This document shows, piece by piece, positions 26,760 through 36,462 of a stretch of 64,000 bases of DNA; within the stretch, counting starts at the first letter, position 1, and each line of letters begins with the position of its first letter. A model generated the notes under the pieces. It saw only the letters and a program-made list of their open reading frames with translations. It had not been told where the DNA came from and did no database searches. The position numbers were made by a program, and so were the translations under genes. Source of the stretch: Conexibacter sp. SYSU D00693 (GTDB taxonomy: Bacteria > Actinomycetota > Thermoleophilia > Solirubrobacterales > Solirubrobacteraceae); contig NZ_CP070950.1 in NCBI RefSeq assembly GCF_017084525.1, forward strand, positions 248,001 through 312,000. The letters run 5' to 3'.

Positions 26760-28841
26760 TTGAGTGACTTCCTGACCGACCACGGGGTCGTCGTCGCGCT
26801 GGTCTGCGCGGCGATGGCCGTCGTCTACGGCCTGCTCACCACGCGCCGGCTCCTGGCGCTGTCGCCGGGCAACGAGGAGATGCAGCGCATCTCCGGCGCC
26901 GTGCAGGAGGGCGCGCGCGCCTACCTCAACCGCCAGTACCTGACGATCGCCGTGGTCGGCGTCGTGCTCGCCGTCGCGCTCATCTTCATCCGCGACGGCT
27001 ACGTCGCGCTGGGCTTCGTCATCGGCGGCGTGCTGTCGGGCGCGGCGGGCTACATCGGCATGAACGTGTCCGTGCGCTCCAACGCCCGCGTGGCGGAGGC
27101 CGCGCGCGGGGGCGTGGGACCGGCGCTCGACGTCGCGTTCCGCGGCGGCGCCATCACCGGCATGCTCGTGGTCGGCCTCGGCCTCCTGGGCGTCGCGGGC
27201 TACTACGGCCTGCTCACGACGGTCTTCGACCGCTCGCAGGAGGAGGCGGTCGACGCCCTCATCGGCCTGGGCTTCGGCGGCTCGCTCATCTCGGTGTTCG
27301 CGCGCCTCGGCGGCGGCATCTTCACGAAGGCGGCCGACGTGGGCGCCGACCTCGTCGGCAAGGTCGAGGCGGGCATCCCGGAGGACGACCCGCGCAACCC
27401 CGCGGTCATCGCCGACAACGTGGGCGACAACGTCGGCGACTGCGCGGGCATGGCGGCCGACCTCTTCGAGACCTACGCGGTGACGATCGTCGCCGTGATG
27501 TTCCTCGGCGTGCTGACGTTCGCCGAGCACACCCAGGCCGCGCTCTACCCGCTCGTCCTCGGCGGCGTGGCGATCATCGCCTCGATCATCGGCTCGTTCT
27601 TCGTCAAGTCGGCGGCGGGCAACGTGGAGCGGGCGCTCTACCAGGGCCTCATCGTCTCGGGCCTGCTGGCGGCGGCCGCCTTCTACCCGGTCACCCACTG
27701 GCTGATGGACGGCATCACGTTCTCCTCTGCCGAGGGCGCGATCGACGCGCCGTCCGTCGGGGAGCTCTACGTCTGCGCGCTCATCGGCATCGCGGTGACG
27801 GCCTGCCTCTTCCTCATCACCGACTACTACACGTCGACGCGCTTCAACCCGGTCAAGAAGACCGCGGCGGCGTCCCAGACGGGCCACGCGACGAACATCA
27901 TCCAGGGCCTCGCGCAGGGCCTCCAGGCCACCGCGCTCCCCGCGCTGGTGCTGGTGCTCGGCGTCTGGGCGTCGTGGAAGATCGCGGGCGGCGGCTTCCA
28001 GGGGATCTACGGCATCGGCGTCGCCGTCGTCGGCCAGCTCTCGCTGACCGGCCTGATCGTCGCGCTCGACGCCTTCGGCCCGATCACCGACAACGCGGGC
28101 GGCATCGCCGAGATGGCCGAGCTGCCCGAGGAGGTGCGCAACGTCACCGATCCGCTCGACGCCGTCGGCAACACGACGAAGGCGGTGACGAAGGGCTACG
28201 CGATCGGCTCCGCGGTCCTGGCGGCGGTCGTGCTCTTCGCGGCGTTCATCCTCGAGCTGCGCCGTGAGGGGGTGGCCCCGGAGGAGACGGTCTTCAACCT
28301 CGTCAACCCGGAGGTCCTCATCGGCCTCCTCGTCGGCGGCATGATGGTCTGCCTCTTCGCCGCGCTGTCGATGGAGGCGGTGGGCCGCGCCGGCGGCGCC
28401 GTCGTCGAGGAGGTGCGCCGGCAGTTCCGCGAGAAGCCGGGGATCATGGAGGGCACCGACGAGCCCGACTACCGCACCTGCGTCGACCTCGTGACGAAGG
28501 CCGCCCAGCGCGAGATGGTCATCCCGTCGCTGATCCCGATCGTCGTGACGTTCGTCATCGGCCTGATCGACGTGCAGGCGCTCGGCGGCCTGCTGATCGG
28601 CGTCATCGTCGTCGGGTTCTTCTTCGCCGTCCTCATGACCGCCGGCGGCGGCGCCTGGGACAACGCCAAGAAGCTCATCGAGGACGGGGCGTTCGGCGGC
28701 AAGGGCTCCGAGGCCCACGCGGCGTCGGTCACCGGCGACACGGTGGGCGACCCGTTCAAGGACACGGCCGGGCCGGCCATCAACCCCATGATCAAGGTCG
28801 CGAACATCGTCGCGATCCTCATCATCCCGATCATCGTCTGA
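26760..28841 (+). CDS. hppA: membrane-bound proton-translocating pyrophosphatase (K+-independent type)
   Basis: 693 residues, about 16 predicted helices. The enzyme splits pyrophosphate and pumps protons. Catalytic signatures are [43 protein letters not shown] in parts, [16 protein letters not shown] and [19 protein letters not shown]. The discriminating position reads [10 protein letters not shown]: Lys where K+-dependent enzymes have Ala, so the enzyme should be K+-independent. TTG 26760 follows an AGAGAGG ribosome site. A short hairpin follows the stop. Confidence 0.96.
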   Translation: MSDFLTDHGVVVALVCAAMAVVYGLLTTRRLLALSPGNEEMQRISGAVQEGARAYLNRQYLTIAVVGVVLAVALIFIRDGYVALGFVIGGVLSGAAGYIGMNVSVRSNARVAEAARGGVGPALDVAFRGGAITGMLVVGLGLLGVAGYYGLLTTVFDRSQEEAVDALIGLGFGGSLISVFARLGGGIFTKAADVGADLVGKVEAGIPEDDPRNPAVIADNVGDNVGDCAGMAADLFETYAVTIVAVMFLGVLTFAEHTQAALYPLVLGGVAIIASIIGSFFVKSAAGNVERALYQGLIVSGLLAAAAFYPVTHWLMDGITFSSAEGAIDAPSVGELYVCALIGIAVTACLFLITDYYTSTRFNPVKKTAAASQTGHATNIIQGLAQGLQATALPALVLVLGVWASWKIAGGGFQGIYGIGVAVVGQLSLTGLIVALDAFGPITDNAGGIAEMAELPEEVRNVTDPLDAVGNTTKAVTKGYAIGSAVLAAVVLFAAFILELRREGVAPEETVFNLVNPEVLIGLLVGGMMVCLFAALSMEAVGRAGGAVVEEVRRQFREKPGIMEGTDEPDYRTCVDLVTKAAQREMVIPSLIPIVVTFVIGLIDVQALGGLLIGVIVVGFFFAVLMTAGGGAWDNAKKLIEDGAFGGKGSEAHAASVTGDTVGDPFKDTAGPAINPMIKVANIVAILIIPIIV

Positions 28842-28847
28842 GCTTCA

Positions 28848-28863
28848 CCACCCGTTCGGGTGG
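28848..28863 (+). terminator. short hairpin after hppA
   Basis: CCACCCG and CGGGTGG pair around TT, 7 bases after the hppA stop. It directly precedes the TACCCT (28870-28875) of the next gene. Confidence 0.45.
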
Positions 28864-28882
28864 GTCAGCTACCCTCCGGCGC

Positions 28883-30616
28883 ATGGGGGAGCTGGTCGTG
28901 CCGCGGTGGCGGCCCTCGCTGACGGCGGCGCTGGCCGGTGCGCTGCTGGCCGTCGTCGCGCTCGTGAGCGCCGCACCGGCGCGCGCGCAGGCGCCGCCAC
29001 CTCCGCCGCCGCCCCCCTCGGTCGACGTCTCGGCCACGGCGCCCAGCGGTGGCTACGTCCAGGGCGGCAACGCGAACTACTCGGTCACGGGCTACGCGCC
29101 CACGGCCACGACGCTGTGGATCACGACGGCGATCGGCAACGCCTGCCCGTCCAACCCGCAGGCCGGCGGCTCGCTCGCGCGCCAGGAGAGCCTGGCGGCG
29201 GACGCGACCTTCTCCTTCAGCGGCGTGGTGGTCGTGCCCGCCGGCACGAGTTCGGTCTGCGCCTACCTCATGCCCGCGCCTTCCGGGACGCCCGAGGCCG
29301 TCGACCAGCACCTCATCACCGGCGCGCGGGCGCCCACGGTCGCCACGCCGGCGCTGACGATCTCCGAGGAGCGCGGCGTCCCGGGCGTCCCGCTCGACCT
29401 CACGGTGACGGGCAACGTCGAGGTGCGCCACAGCGTCATCGTGCTGGCCGAGCGCGAAGGGGCGTTCTGCGCCGCCACGGCACTCGCCCAGGCGGCGCGG
29501 TCCGTCGGGGTGATCGAGGAGCGCGTCGGTCCGGGCACGTTCGCCGAGAGCGCCGAGTGGACGCCGCCGCAGGGCGGCACCTGGCGGTTCTGCGTGTACG
29601 TCGCGCGCGACCCCGGCCTGGCTCCGGGCGGCACGACCACCCGCACCCTGCCGGTCCTCGAGCTGACGGCCAGCGTCGCCGTCAGCGCCCCCGGCGAGGC
29701 GGCCAGCGGCGCCGGCGTGCCGGTGCGCGTCACCGGCTCGACGGTCGTCGCCGGGCGCGTGCACCTCGTGTCCGGGCCCGAGCGCGCCTGCGGACGGACC
29801 TTCGCCACCGACCGGCTCAACCCCGGCACGGCGCTGCTCACGCCGGTCGGCGGCACGCCGGTCGGCCCAGGCACCTTCGACGTCGGCGCCTCGACCTCCA
29901 TGCCGGGCGTGCCGCTGCGGCTGTGCGCCTACGTGACCGAGCCCGGCCAGACCGCGAGCCTCGGCGTGGGCCGCGCGCTGGTCACCGTCGCCGGCAGCGG
30001 CGGAGGTGGCGGCGGCGGCGGCGGAGGCGGCGGTGGCGGCGGCGGGGGCGTCGTCGGCAGCTCCGAGCCCATCGGCCCGGACATCGGCAAGCGCGCCGTC
30101 GGCGGCTTCTACGTGAACACGACGGTCCTGCCGCTCGGCGTCACCGCGGCGCGCTTCCTCGACGTCGCGCGGCGCAGCGGGGAGCGCTGGGGCTACACCT
30201 TCCGCGGCGAGACGACGAAGGGCGCGGCCAAGGCCGACGGCACCCGCGTGATCGGCTTCAGCTCGCGCATCAGCCCGCGGCAGGTCTCGGGCGTCCTGGT
30301 CTTCAAGGTCCGCAAGCGGCCCAAGGGGTGCAGCTCACGCTCGACCTCCCGCCGCTGCCGGCCCAGGGCGACGACGACGGAGCGCGAGATCGCGCTGTCG
30401 CGCTCCCTGACGACCTGGTGGGACGGGGCGCAGGCGCCGCCCGCCGACCGCATCGACGTCGAGACGGCCCTGCTGCGGGCGTTCGGCCAGCTCGCGGGCA
30501 ACCGCGCCACCGCCGCGGCGTGCGAGCGCACGCCGCTGCTGCGCGCGGGGGTGCCGCGCGCCGGCTGGTGGTGGCGCAGCCCGACGGACACCGGGCAGCC
30601 GGGGTGCCAGCGGTGA
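28883..30616 (+). CDS. large secreted protein with beta-repeat domains, poly-Gly hinge and basic C-terminus
   Basis: 577 residues. Signal peptide ends near AARAQA (residue 37), then a poly-Pro stretch. Three beta-rich repeats (about 45-375) follow, each with paired cysteines and a VCAYL/FCVYV/LCAYV strand. A pure run of ~17 glycines (about 374-391) acts as a hinge to a C-terminal domain (about 395-577) that contains WGYTFRGETTKG and conserved Trp/Cys near the end (AGWWWRSP). No family is recognised. ATG 28883 is 7 bases after TACCCT. The stop overlaps the next gene (GTGA). Confidence 0.6.
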   Translation: MGELVVPRWRPSLTAALAGALLAVVALVSAAPARAQAPPPPPPPPSVDVSATAPSGGYVQGGNANYSVTGYAPTATTLWITTAIGNACPSNPQAGGSLARQESLAADATFSFSGVVVVPAGTSSVCAYLMPAPSGTPEAVDQHLITGARAPTVATPALTISEERGVPGVPLDLTVTGNVEVRHSVIVLAEREGAFCAATALAQAARSVGVIEERVGPGTFAESAEWTPPQGGTWRFCVYVARDPGLAPGGTTTRTLPVLELTASVAVSAPGEAASGAGVPVRVTGSTVVAGRVHLVSGPERACGRTFATDRLNPGTALLTPVGGTPVGPGTFDVGASTSMPGVPLRLCAYVTEPGQTASLGVGRALVTVAGSGGGGGGGGGGGGGGGGGVVGSSEPIGPDIGKRAVGGFYVNTTVLPLGVTAARFLDVARRSGERWGYTFRGETTKGAAKADGTRVIGFSSRISPRQVSGVLVFKVRKRPKGCSSRSTSRRCRPRATTTEREIALSRSLTTWWDGAQAPPADRIDVETALLRAFGQLAGNRATAAACERTPLLRAGVPRAGWWWRSPTDTGQPGCQR

Positions 30617-31206
30617 GGCGCCTCGTCGTCGTCGCGGCCGCCGTGGCGGGCGCGGCGCTCGCCGGCGCCGGTGCGGGCCCGGCCACCGCCGCCACGCCCT
30701 CCGGCACCGCGGTGACGGCGACCGACGTGGTCGACGGCGCGACGCTCGTCGTCCGCGTCCGCGCCACGGGCAGGACGCAGCGCGTCCGGCTCGTCGCCCT
30801 CGACGTCCCGCGCATCCACCCGGAGGGCTCGACGGTCGAGTGCGGCGGCCTCGGCGCCCTCGACGCCCTGCTGCGCCAGGTCTTCACGAAGCCGGTGGAC
30901 ACCGACGGCGACGGCCTGCGCGACGCGCCGGGCGGGACCGCCCAGCGGCTGTACCTGCAGACCGACACGCGCTTCGGCCGCCGCGACAAGGCGGGCCGGA
31001 CCTTCGCCTACCTCGCCCGCTCCTCGGGCCAGGACGTCGGCGGCGCGCTGCTGAGCGGCGGCTGGGCGCGGGTCACCCCGGGCGCGCGGTCCTTCCGCGC
31101 GCGGGCGGTGTACGCCCAGGCCCAGACCCGGGCCCAGGGCCGCAGCGCCGGGGTCTGGGGCGGCTGCGAGGGCGACTTCCACGTCCCCGGCAGCGTCATC
31201 CTCTGA
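30613..31206 (+). CDS. secreted thermonuclease-like (SNase) protein
   Basis: 197 residues with a signal peptide (RRLVVVAAAVAGAALAGAGAGPATAA). The mature part follows the staphylococcal-nuclease layout: VTATDVVDGATLVV, QRVRLVALDVPRIHPEGSTVECGG, then TFAYLARSSGQDVGGALLSGGWARV and YAQAQTRAQGRSAGVWGGC. The usual catalytic Asp-Arg-Glu set is only partly recognisable (Asp in VVDG, Arg in VRLVALDVP), so nuclease activity is probable but not certain. GTG 30613 overlaps the upstream stop by 4 bases, so the two exported proteins are co-translated. Confidence 0.65.
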   Translation: MRRLVVVAAAVAGAALAGAGAGPATAATPSGTAVTATDVVDGATLVVRVRATGRTQRVRLVALDVPRIHPEGSTVECGGLGALDALLRQVFTKPVDTDGDGLRDAPGGTAQRLYLQTDTRFGRRDKAGRTFAYLARSSGQDVGGALLSGGWARVTPGARSFRARAVYAQAQTRAQGRSAGVWGGCEGDFHVPGSVIL

Positions 31207-31262
31207 GCTGAGCGGCGACCGGGTGCTCCGCGTCCCCGGTCCCGCCTAGACTCCGCCGCCGC

Positions 31263-33167
31263 ATGGCAGAGCGCCGCCTCCACGGCCTCCAGCGGGTCCT
31301 CGGCGTCAACGCCCTGTTCTCGACCGCCTACGGCAACGTCGGCTCGTCGATCTACTACGCGCTCGGGCTCGTCGCGAGCTACGCGCTCGGGCTCACGCCG
31401 GTGGTGTTCGTCATCACCGGCGTGATCTTCTACCTCACCGCCGCCACCTACGCCGAGGCCACGGCGATGTACCCCGAGGCCGGCGGGTCGTCGTCGTTCG
31501 CGCGCCACGCGTTCAACGAGTTCGCGAGCTTCTTCGCCGCCTGGGCGCAGATGCTCAACTACACGGTGACGATCGCCATCTCGGCCTTCTTCGTCCCGCA
31601 CTACCTCGGCGGCGTGCTGGGCATCGACGCGCTGCGCCACGGGCCGGGGGACATCGTCTTCGGCATCGGCGTGGTGGTCGTCCTGAGCCTCGTCAACGTG
31701 CTCGGCGCCGAGGAGTCCGCCGGCGTCAACATCCTCCTGGCGGTCGTCGACTTCCTCACGCAGGTCCTCCTCGTGCTCGTCGGGATCTTCCTGGTCCTGT
31801 CGCCCGACACGCTGGTGGACAACGTCTCGCTCGGCGTCGCGCCGACGTGGACGGACTTCCTGCTGGCGATCCCGGTCGGCATGGTCGCCTACACGGGCAT
31901 CGAGACGATCTCGAACATGGCCGAGGAGGCCAAGGACGAGACGAAGACGATCCCGGCGGCGATCTCGCGCGTCCGCCTCGCGGTCTTCGCCATCTACTTC
32001 ACCCTGCCGGCCGTCGCGCTGAGCGCCCTGCCGGTGACGCAGAACGCCGAGGGCGAGTACACGACGCTGCTGGGCCTGGGGGAGGAGGAGGGCGGCTTCG
32101 CCGGCGACCCGATCCTGGGCGTCGTCAAGCAGATCGACCTGGGCCCGCTGCAGGAGGTCGGCGAGCTCTACGTCGGCTTGCTCGCGGCGACGATCCTCTT
32201 CATCGCGACGAACGCGGGGATCATCGGCGTGTCGCGGCTCGTGTACTCGATGGGGATCTACCGGCAGGTCCCGGACCGGCTGCGCCAGCTGCACCCGAGG
32301 TACGGGACGCCGTGGGTCGGGATCCTGCTGTTCGGCGCGATCGCCTGCCTGATCATGCTGCCCGGACAGGCGACGTTCCTGGGCAACCTCTACGCGTTCG
32401 GCGCGATGCTGTCGTTCACGATCGCCCACCTGGCGGTCATCCGGCTGCGCCAGACCCAGTCCGACGTCGAGCGCCCGTACCGCGGGCCGGGCGTCCTGCG
32501 GGTGCGGGGACGCGAGCTGCCGCTGTTCGCCGTGCTCGGCCTGCTGGGCACGGGCCTGGCGTTCCTCGTCACCACGGTCCTGCACCTCGACGTGGCGGTC
32601 ACCGGCTTCGGCTGGCTGGCGCTCGGGATCGTGCTCTACGCGCTGTACCGCCGGCGCCAGGGCCTCGACCTCACGACGGTCAAGAAGGTCGCGATCCCGC
32701 GGCCGGTCATCGACACCGAGGCCGAGTACGAGTCCGTCCTGCTGGCGGTCGACACGCGCACGCCGTTCGAGGGGGCGGTGCGGGCGGCCCAGCGGCTGGC
32801 GGCGCGGCGCCGGCGCGGCATCCACGTGCTCGTGACGATCGTCGTCCCGCAGTCCTCGCCGCTGGACGCCGAGCTGCCCGAGGCCGAGCTCGCGGCGCAG
32901 GCGATCATCGAGCGCGCGCGGCTGCTCGCCGGGCGGCGGGTGACCGGGCACTGGGAGAAGGTGCGCCCGGGCCAGGCGGGCCGGCTCATCGTCGAGGAGG
33001 CGCGGACGCTGCGTGCCCGCGCGGTCGTCATGCCGCTGCCGGGGCGCGTGAGCGGCGGGTCGGTGTTCGGCAAGACGGTGGAGACCGTGCTCGAGGAGCG
33101 CCCGTGCCGGGTGATCATCCTGTCCGAGCCCTCCGAGGCGCCGCGCAAGCCGAAGGCCGCCGCCTGA
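31263..33167 (+). CDS. APC-superfamily permease with C-terminal USP-like domain (1)
   Basis: 634 residues. About 12 membrane helices (residues 15-455) of the APC fold, with NALFSTAYGNVGSSIYYALG as the helix-1 substrate motif, are followed by a cytoplasmic universal-stress-like domain (about 481-625; YESVLLAVDTRTPFEGAVRAAQRLA, RPCRVIILSEPS). This architecture is that of KimA-like potassium carriers. The downstream TrkA-type genes and the Mycobacterium tuberculosis Rv2690c-ceoB-ceoC locus support a K+ or similar cation role, though amino-acid transport is not excluded. ATG 31263 follows TAGACT. It overlaps the next gene by one base. Confidence 0.8.
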   Translation: MAERRLHGLQRVLGVNALFSTAYGNVGSSIYYALGLVASYALGLTPVVFVITGVIFYLTAATYAEATAMYPEAGGSSSFARHAFNEFASFFAAWAQMLNYTVTIAISAFFVPHYLGGVLGIDALRHGPGDIVFGIGVVVVLSLVNVLGAEESAGVNILLAVVDFLTQVLLVLVGIFLVLSPDTLVDNVSLGVAPTWTDFLLAIPVGMVAYTGIETISNMAEEAKDETKTIPAAISRVRLAVFAIYFTLPAVALSALPVTQNAEGEYTTLLGLGEEEGGFAGDPILGVVKQIDLGPLQEVGELYVGLLAATILFIATNAGIIGVSRLVYSMGIYRQVPDRLRQLHPRYGTPWVGILLFGAIACLIMLPGQATFLGNLYAFGAMLSFTIAHLAVIRLRQTQSDVERPYRGPGVLRVRGRELPLFAVLGLLGTGLAFLVTTVLHLDVAVTGFGWLALGIVLYALYRRRQGLDLTTVKKVAIPRPVIDTEAEYESVLLAVDTRTPFEGAVRAAQRLAARRRRGIHVLVTIVVPQSSPLDAELPEAELAAQAIIERARLLAGRRVTGHWEKVRPGQAGRLIVEEARTLRARAVVMPLPGRVSGGSVFGKTVETVLEERPCRVIILSEPSEAPRKPKAAA

Positions 33168-33355
33168 TGCACCGCACCGCCACGCGCTTCACCTCGCTGC
33201 TGCTGGTCGTGCTCGGCGTGGCGATGCTCGTGTCGACCGTCGCACGGGGCGGCGGGCCGCTGGCGCTCGGCGTCCTGCTCGGGCTGCTGTTCTGCGCCGC
33301 GGGTGTCGGGCGACTGTGGGTCACGCGCGACGAGCCCGGGGAGGAGGAGCGCTAG
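33167..33355 (+). CDS. 62-residue two-helix membrane protein between the permeases
   Basis: Two hydrophobic segments (TSLLLVVLGVAMLVSTVA and LALGVLLGLLFCAAGVGRLWV) end in an acidic tail (TRDEPGEEER). It overlaps the first permease (TGATG) and the second (TAGTG) by one base each, so all three are co-translated. It may be a small accessory or assembly subunit; no family is recognised. Confidence 0.65.
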   Translation: MHRTATRFTSLLLVVLGVAMLVSTVARGGGPLALGVLLGLLFCAAGVGRLWVTRDEPGEEER

Positions 33356-35298
33356 TGCTCGGCCGCCAGCTCGGCTCCCCGGCCCTCTTCGCCGTCGTCT
33401 GGACCTCGCTGGCCAGCGCGATCTACTTCGCGCTCGGCGTGGTGGCGGGCAACGCGCTCGGGCTCACGCCGCTGGTCTTCCTCGTCGCCAGCGTCTTCTT
33501 CGCGCTGGCGGCGATGACGTACGTCGAGGGCGCGTCGCTGCACCAGGACCGCGCAGGGTCGACGGTCTTCGCCCGCTACGCCTTCAACGAGCTCGTCTCG
33601 TTCATCGCCGGCTGGGCGGTGCTCCTGGACTACGTGATCCTCGTCGCCGTCACGGCGTTCTCCGCCACCCACTACGCGGCGGCGTTCTGGAGCGAGCTGG
33701 GGGGCGGCAACGCCGAGCTGGCGATGGCCCTGGGGATCGTGCTGTACGTCGCGGTGCGCAACGTCCTGGGCTTCTCGCCCCGGCGCATCGACCGGATCGC
33801 CATGCTCGTGGTCGTCGACCTCGTGCTGCAGGTCGCGCTCGTCGTCATGGGCCTCGTGACGTTCTTCTCGCCCGACGTCCTGCTCGACCCGATCGAGCTC
33901 GGCAAGTCGCCCGGGTGGTCGGACCTCATCTTCGCGGTCGGCGTCGCGACGGTCGTCATGACCGGGCTCGAGTCGGCCTCGGGGCTGGCGGGCGAGGTGC
34001 GCGTCGGCCGGGCGGGGCTGCGGCGGCTCGTGCACTCGGCGACGCTGTCGGTGCTCGTCGTCTACGTCGGCATCTCGCTCGTGGCGGTCACGGCGCTGCC
34101 GGTCGTGGGCGGGGACACGTCGCTGTCGCGCAACCACCTCGAGGACCCGGTGCTCGGGATCCTCGAGGCGTTCGACGAGGCGTGGATCCGCGACGGGCTC
34201 AAGTACGTCGTGGCGGCCGCGGCGACCGCGACGCTCATCGCGGCGGCCAACTCGGCGATGCGCGGGCTGTCGCGGCTGGGCTACGCGCTGTCGCGCAACC
34301 GCCAGATCCCGTCGCGGCTGGGGCGGCTGCACCCGACGCGCTCGACGCCGTACGTCCTCATCGTCCTGGCGGCGGTCATCGCGGGCGCGCTCATCGTCCC
34401 CGAGGACCTCGAGCTGCTCGTCGGCATCTACGCGTTCGGCGCGCTGCTGGCGCTGACGCTCGCGCACCTGTCGATCGTGGCGCTGCGCTTCCGCGAGCCC
34501 GACAAGGACCGGCCCTACCGGATGCCGCTCAACGTGGCGGTCGGCGGCGCGGACGTCCCGGTGCCCGCGGTCGTGGGCGGGGTCCTCAGCGCCCTGGCGT
34601 GGGTCAGCGTCGTCGTCTTCCACGAGGGCGCCCGGTGGGTCGGCCTGGGGTGGATGGCGGCGGGCCTGCTGCTGTACGTCGTCTACCGCGTCTCGCAGGA
34701 GAAGCCGCTGCTCAAGCGCGTGGTGGTCGACGAGGAGGCGCTGCGCGCGCGGCGGATGGAGGAGCTCGAGTACGGCTCGATCCTCGTGCCGCTGACGGGG
34801 ACGCCGCTGGACGACGACATCGTCCAGACCGCGGGACGCCTGGCCGGCGACCAGGACGACGAGGCGCTCGACGAGAGCGAGCAGGGCGCGACGATCGAGG
34901 CGATCTGGGTCTTCGAGGTGCCGATGGCGCTGCCGCTGGACGCGCGGCTGCCCGACGCGCAGGTCGAGCGGGGCCGGGCGGCGCTGCGGCGGGCCAAGGC
35001 GGTCGGGGAGGAGTACCAGGGCGTCATGGTCCGGACGGCCACGGTGCGATCGCGGCGGGCCGGCGCGGCGATCGTCGAGGAGGCGCGCCGGCGCGGGGTG
35101 CAGGCGATCGTCCTGGCGGCCGAGGAGCCGTCGCGGATCCGGGGCGGCGCGCGGTTCGGCGGCCGGGCGCTGGAGGGCAACTTCGCGGGGGAGGTCACGA
35201 AGTACGTCGTGGCCAAGGCGCCGTGCCCGGTGGTCCTCACCGCCCCGCCCACCGACGACGTGCCGGTCGCGGCTCGCACGTCGCCGGACGCTGGCTAG
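33355..35298 (+). CDS. APC-superfamily permease with C-terminal USP-like domain (2)
   Basis: 647 residues, a diverged paralogue of the gene at 31263. It has about 12 helices (15-450; FAVVWTSLASAIYFALG as helix 1, FARYAFNELVSFIAGWAVLLDYV) and a longer, more acidic USP-like domain (about 470-640; LEYGSILVPLTGTPLDDDIV, CPVVLTAPP). GTG 33355 is fixed by a GGAGGAGG ribosome site and one-base overlap with the small membrane gene. Comparable in size and context to M. tuberculosis Rv2690c. The two permeases may form alternative or heteromeric carriers; this is inference. Confidence 0.8.
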   Translation: MLGRQLGSPALFAVVWTSLASAIYFALGVVAGNALGLTPLVFLVASVFFALAAMTYVEGASLHQDRAGSTVFARYAFNELVSFIAGWAVLLDYVILVAVTAFSATHYAAAFWSELGGGNAELAMALGIVLYVAVRNVLGFSPRRIDRIAMLVVVDLVLQVALVVMGLVTFFSPDVLLDPIELGKSPGWSDLIFAVGVATVVMTGLESASGLAGEVRVGRAGLRRLVHSATLSVLVVYVGISLVAVTALPVVGGDTSLSRNHLEDPVLGILEAFDEAWIRDGLKYVVAAAATATLIAAANSAMRGLSRLGYALSRNRQIPSRLGRLHPTRSTPYVLIVLAAVIAGALIVPEDLELLVGIYAFGALLALTLAHLSIVALRFREPDKDRPYRMPLNVAVGGADVPVPAVVGGVLSALAWVSVVVFHEGARWVGLGWMAAGLLLYVVYRVSQEKPLLKRVVVDEEALRARRMEELEYGSILVPLTGTPLDDDIVQTAGRLAGDQDDEALDESEQGATIEAIWVFEVPMALPLDARLPDAQVERGRAALRRAKAVGEEYQGVMVRTATVRSRRAGAAIVEEARRRGVQAIVLAAEEPSRIRGGARFGGRALEGNFAGEVTKYVVAKAPCPVVLTAPPTDDVPVAARTSPDAG

Positions 35299-35309
35299 AG
35301 TGCCGGGCC

Positions 35310-35735
35310 ATGTTCGTGCTCGTGGTCGGCGCCGGACGCGTCGGGTCCTCGGTGGCACGCGGGGCGCTCGCTGCTGGGCACACCGTGTCCGTGCTCGACG
35401 AGGACCCGCTGTCCCACGAACGGCTCGACGCCGGGATGGACACGACGTGGGAGGACGCCGGCGGGCGGTTCACCGTCGGTCACGCCCTCGAGATCGACGC
35501 CCTGCTCGAGGCGGGCATCGAGGAGGCCGACCTCTTCATCGCCTCGACCGACGGCGACAACACGAACCTCGTGATCGCCCAGGTCGCCCAGAAGCGCTTC
35601 GAGGTCTCGCGGGTCCTGTGCCGGGTCATGGACCCGGCCCGCGCGTCCTGGTACGCCGAGCAGGGGCTCGAGACGATCAGCCCGACCCAGCAGGCGATCG
35701 AGAACTTCCAGCGCGCCATGTCCTCGGAGGGCTAG
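35310..35735 (+). CDS. TrkA N-domain-only protein
   Basis: 141 residues, just one Rossmann NAD-binding TrkA_N domain (FVLVVGAGRVGSSVARGALAAGHTVSVLDED; FIASTDGDNTNLVIAQVAQKRFEV; VMDPARASWYAEQGLETISPT). The TrkA_C (RCK_C) lobe is missing; a TAG ends the frame cleanly, so it appears naturally short. Such proteins gate cation transport by sensing NAD(H) or ATP. ATG 35310 is 8 bases after TAGAGT. It lies 6 bases before a full TrkA and 11 after the second permease. Confidence 0.88.
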   Translation: MFVLVVGAGRVGSSVARGALAAGHTVSVLDEDPLSHERLDAGMDTTWEDAGGRFTVGHALEIDALLEAGIEEADLFIASTDGDNTNLVIAQVAQKRFEVSRVLCRVMDPARASWYAEQGLETISPTQQAIENFQRAMSSEG

Positions 35736-35741
35736 CCGACC

Positions 35742-36413
35742 GTGTACGTCATCATCGCCGGCGGCGGCAAGGTGGGCTGGAACCTGGCCCGCGAGCTGCT
35801 CGACAAGGGCAACGAGGTCACGCTCCTGGAGGGCGACCGCGAGCGCTACCTCGTCATCGAGGAGGAGCTCGAGCACAACGTCCAGTACGGGGACGCCACC
35901 GAGCTGTGGGTCCTCGAGCGCGCCGGCGTCCAGCGGGCCGACCTCGTCATCGCCGTCACGGGCGACGACGAGGACAACATGCTCATCTGCCAGATGGCGA
36001 AGGAGAAGTACCTCTGCGAGCGGATCATCGCTCGCGTGAACAACCCGCGCAACCGGCAGTGGTTCGAGCTGCTGGAGGTCCAGCCCGCGGTCAGCGCCAC
36101 CGACCTCATCCTGCGCCTCATCGAGCACGAGGTCCCGTCGTACGGGCTCGTGCACCTGCTCGACCTCCGCGACGAGCAGCTCGAGATCATCGAGGTGGAG
36201 GTCATGCCCTCCTCGCCGGCCGCCGGGCGCGCGGTCAGCGAGATCGACCTGCCCGAGGGCGCGCTGGTCATCAGCGTCCTGCGCGACGGGACGGGCTTCG
36301 TCCCGAAGGCCGACACCGTCATCGAGGGCGGCGACGAGGTCCTGCTCGTCCTCGACCCGGGGCTCGAGGCGGCGATCACCGCCCAGTTCGCGCCGGGGCG
36401 CGAGGCGGCGTAG
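35742..36413 (+). CDS. TrkA-family potassium uptake regulator (full length)
   Basis: 223 residues: TrkA_N (1-~125; YVIIAGGGKVGWNLARELLDKGNEVTLLEGD; VIAVTGDDEDNMLICQMAK) and TrkA_C (~140-218; EVMPSSPAAGRAVSEIDLPEGALVISVLRDG ... IEGGDEVLLVLDP). It resembles M. tuberculosis CeoC/TrkB-type proteins. GTG 35742. It probably works with the short TrkA upstream as a heteromeric ring controlling the neighbouring permeases or a distant Trk/Ktr channel. Confidence 0.92.
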   Translation: MYVIIAGGGKVGWNLARELLDKGNEVTLLEGDRERYLVIEEELEHNVQYGDATELWVLERAGVQRADLVIAVTGDDEDNMLICQMAKEKYLCERIIARVNNPRNRQWFELLEVQPAVSATDLILRLIEHEVPSYGLVHLLDLRDEQLEIIEVEVMPSSPAAGRAVSEIDLPEGALVISVLRDGTGFVPKADTVIEGGDEVLLVLDPGLEAAITAQFAPGREAA

Positions 36414-36462
36414 CCCAGCCGCCTGCGCTCGGGCGCGCGCGGCGGCGGGTAGGGAGGTCGGC

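Noticed and set aside
31263-35298. Amino-acid transporter operon
   Set aside because: The APC fold alone would allow it, but USP-like tails and TrkA-type neighbours argue more for cation transport; kept only as the alternative.
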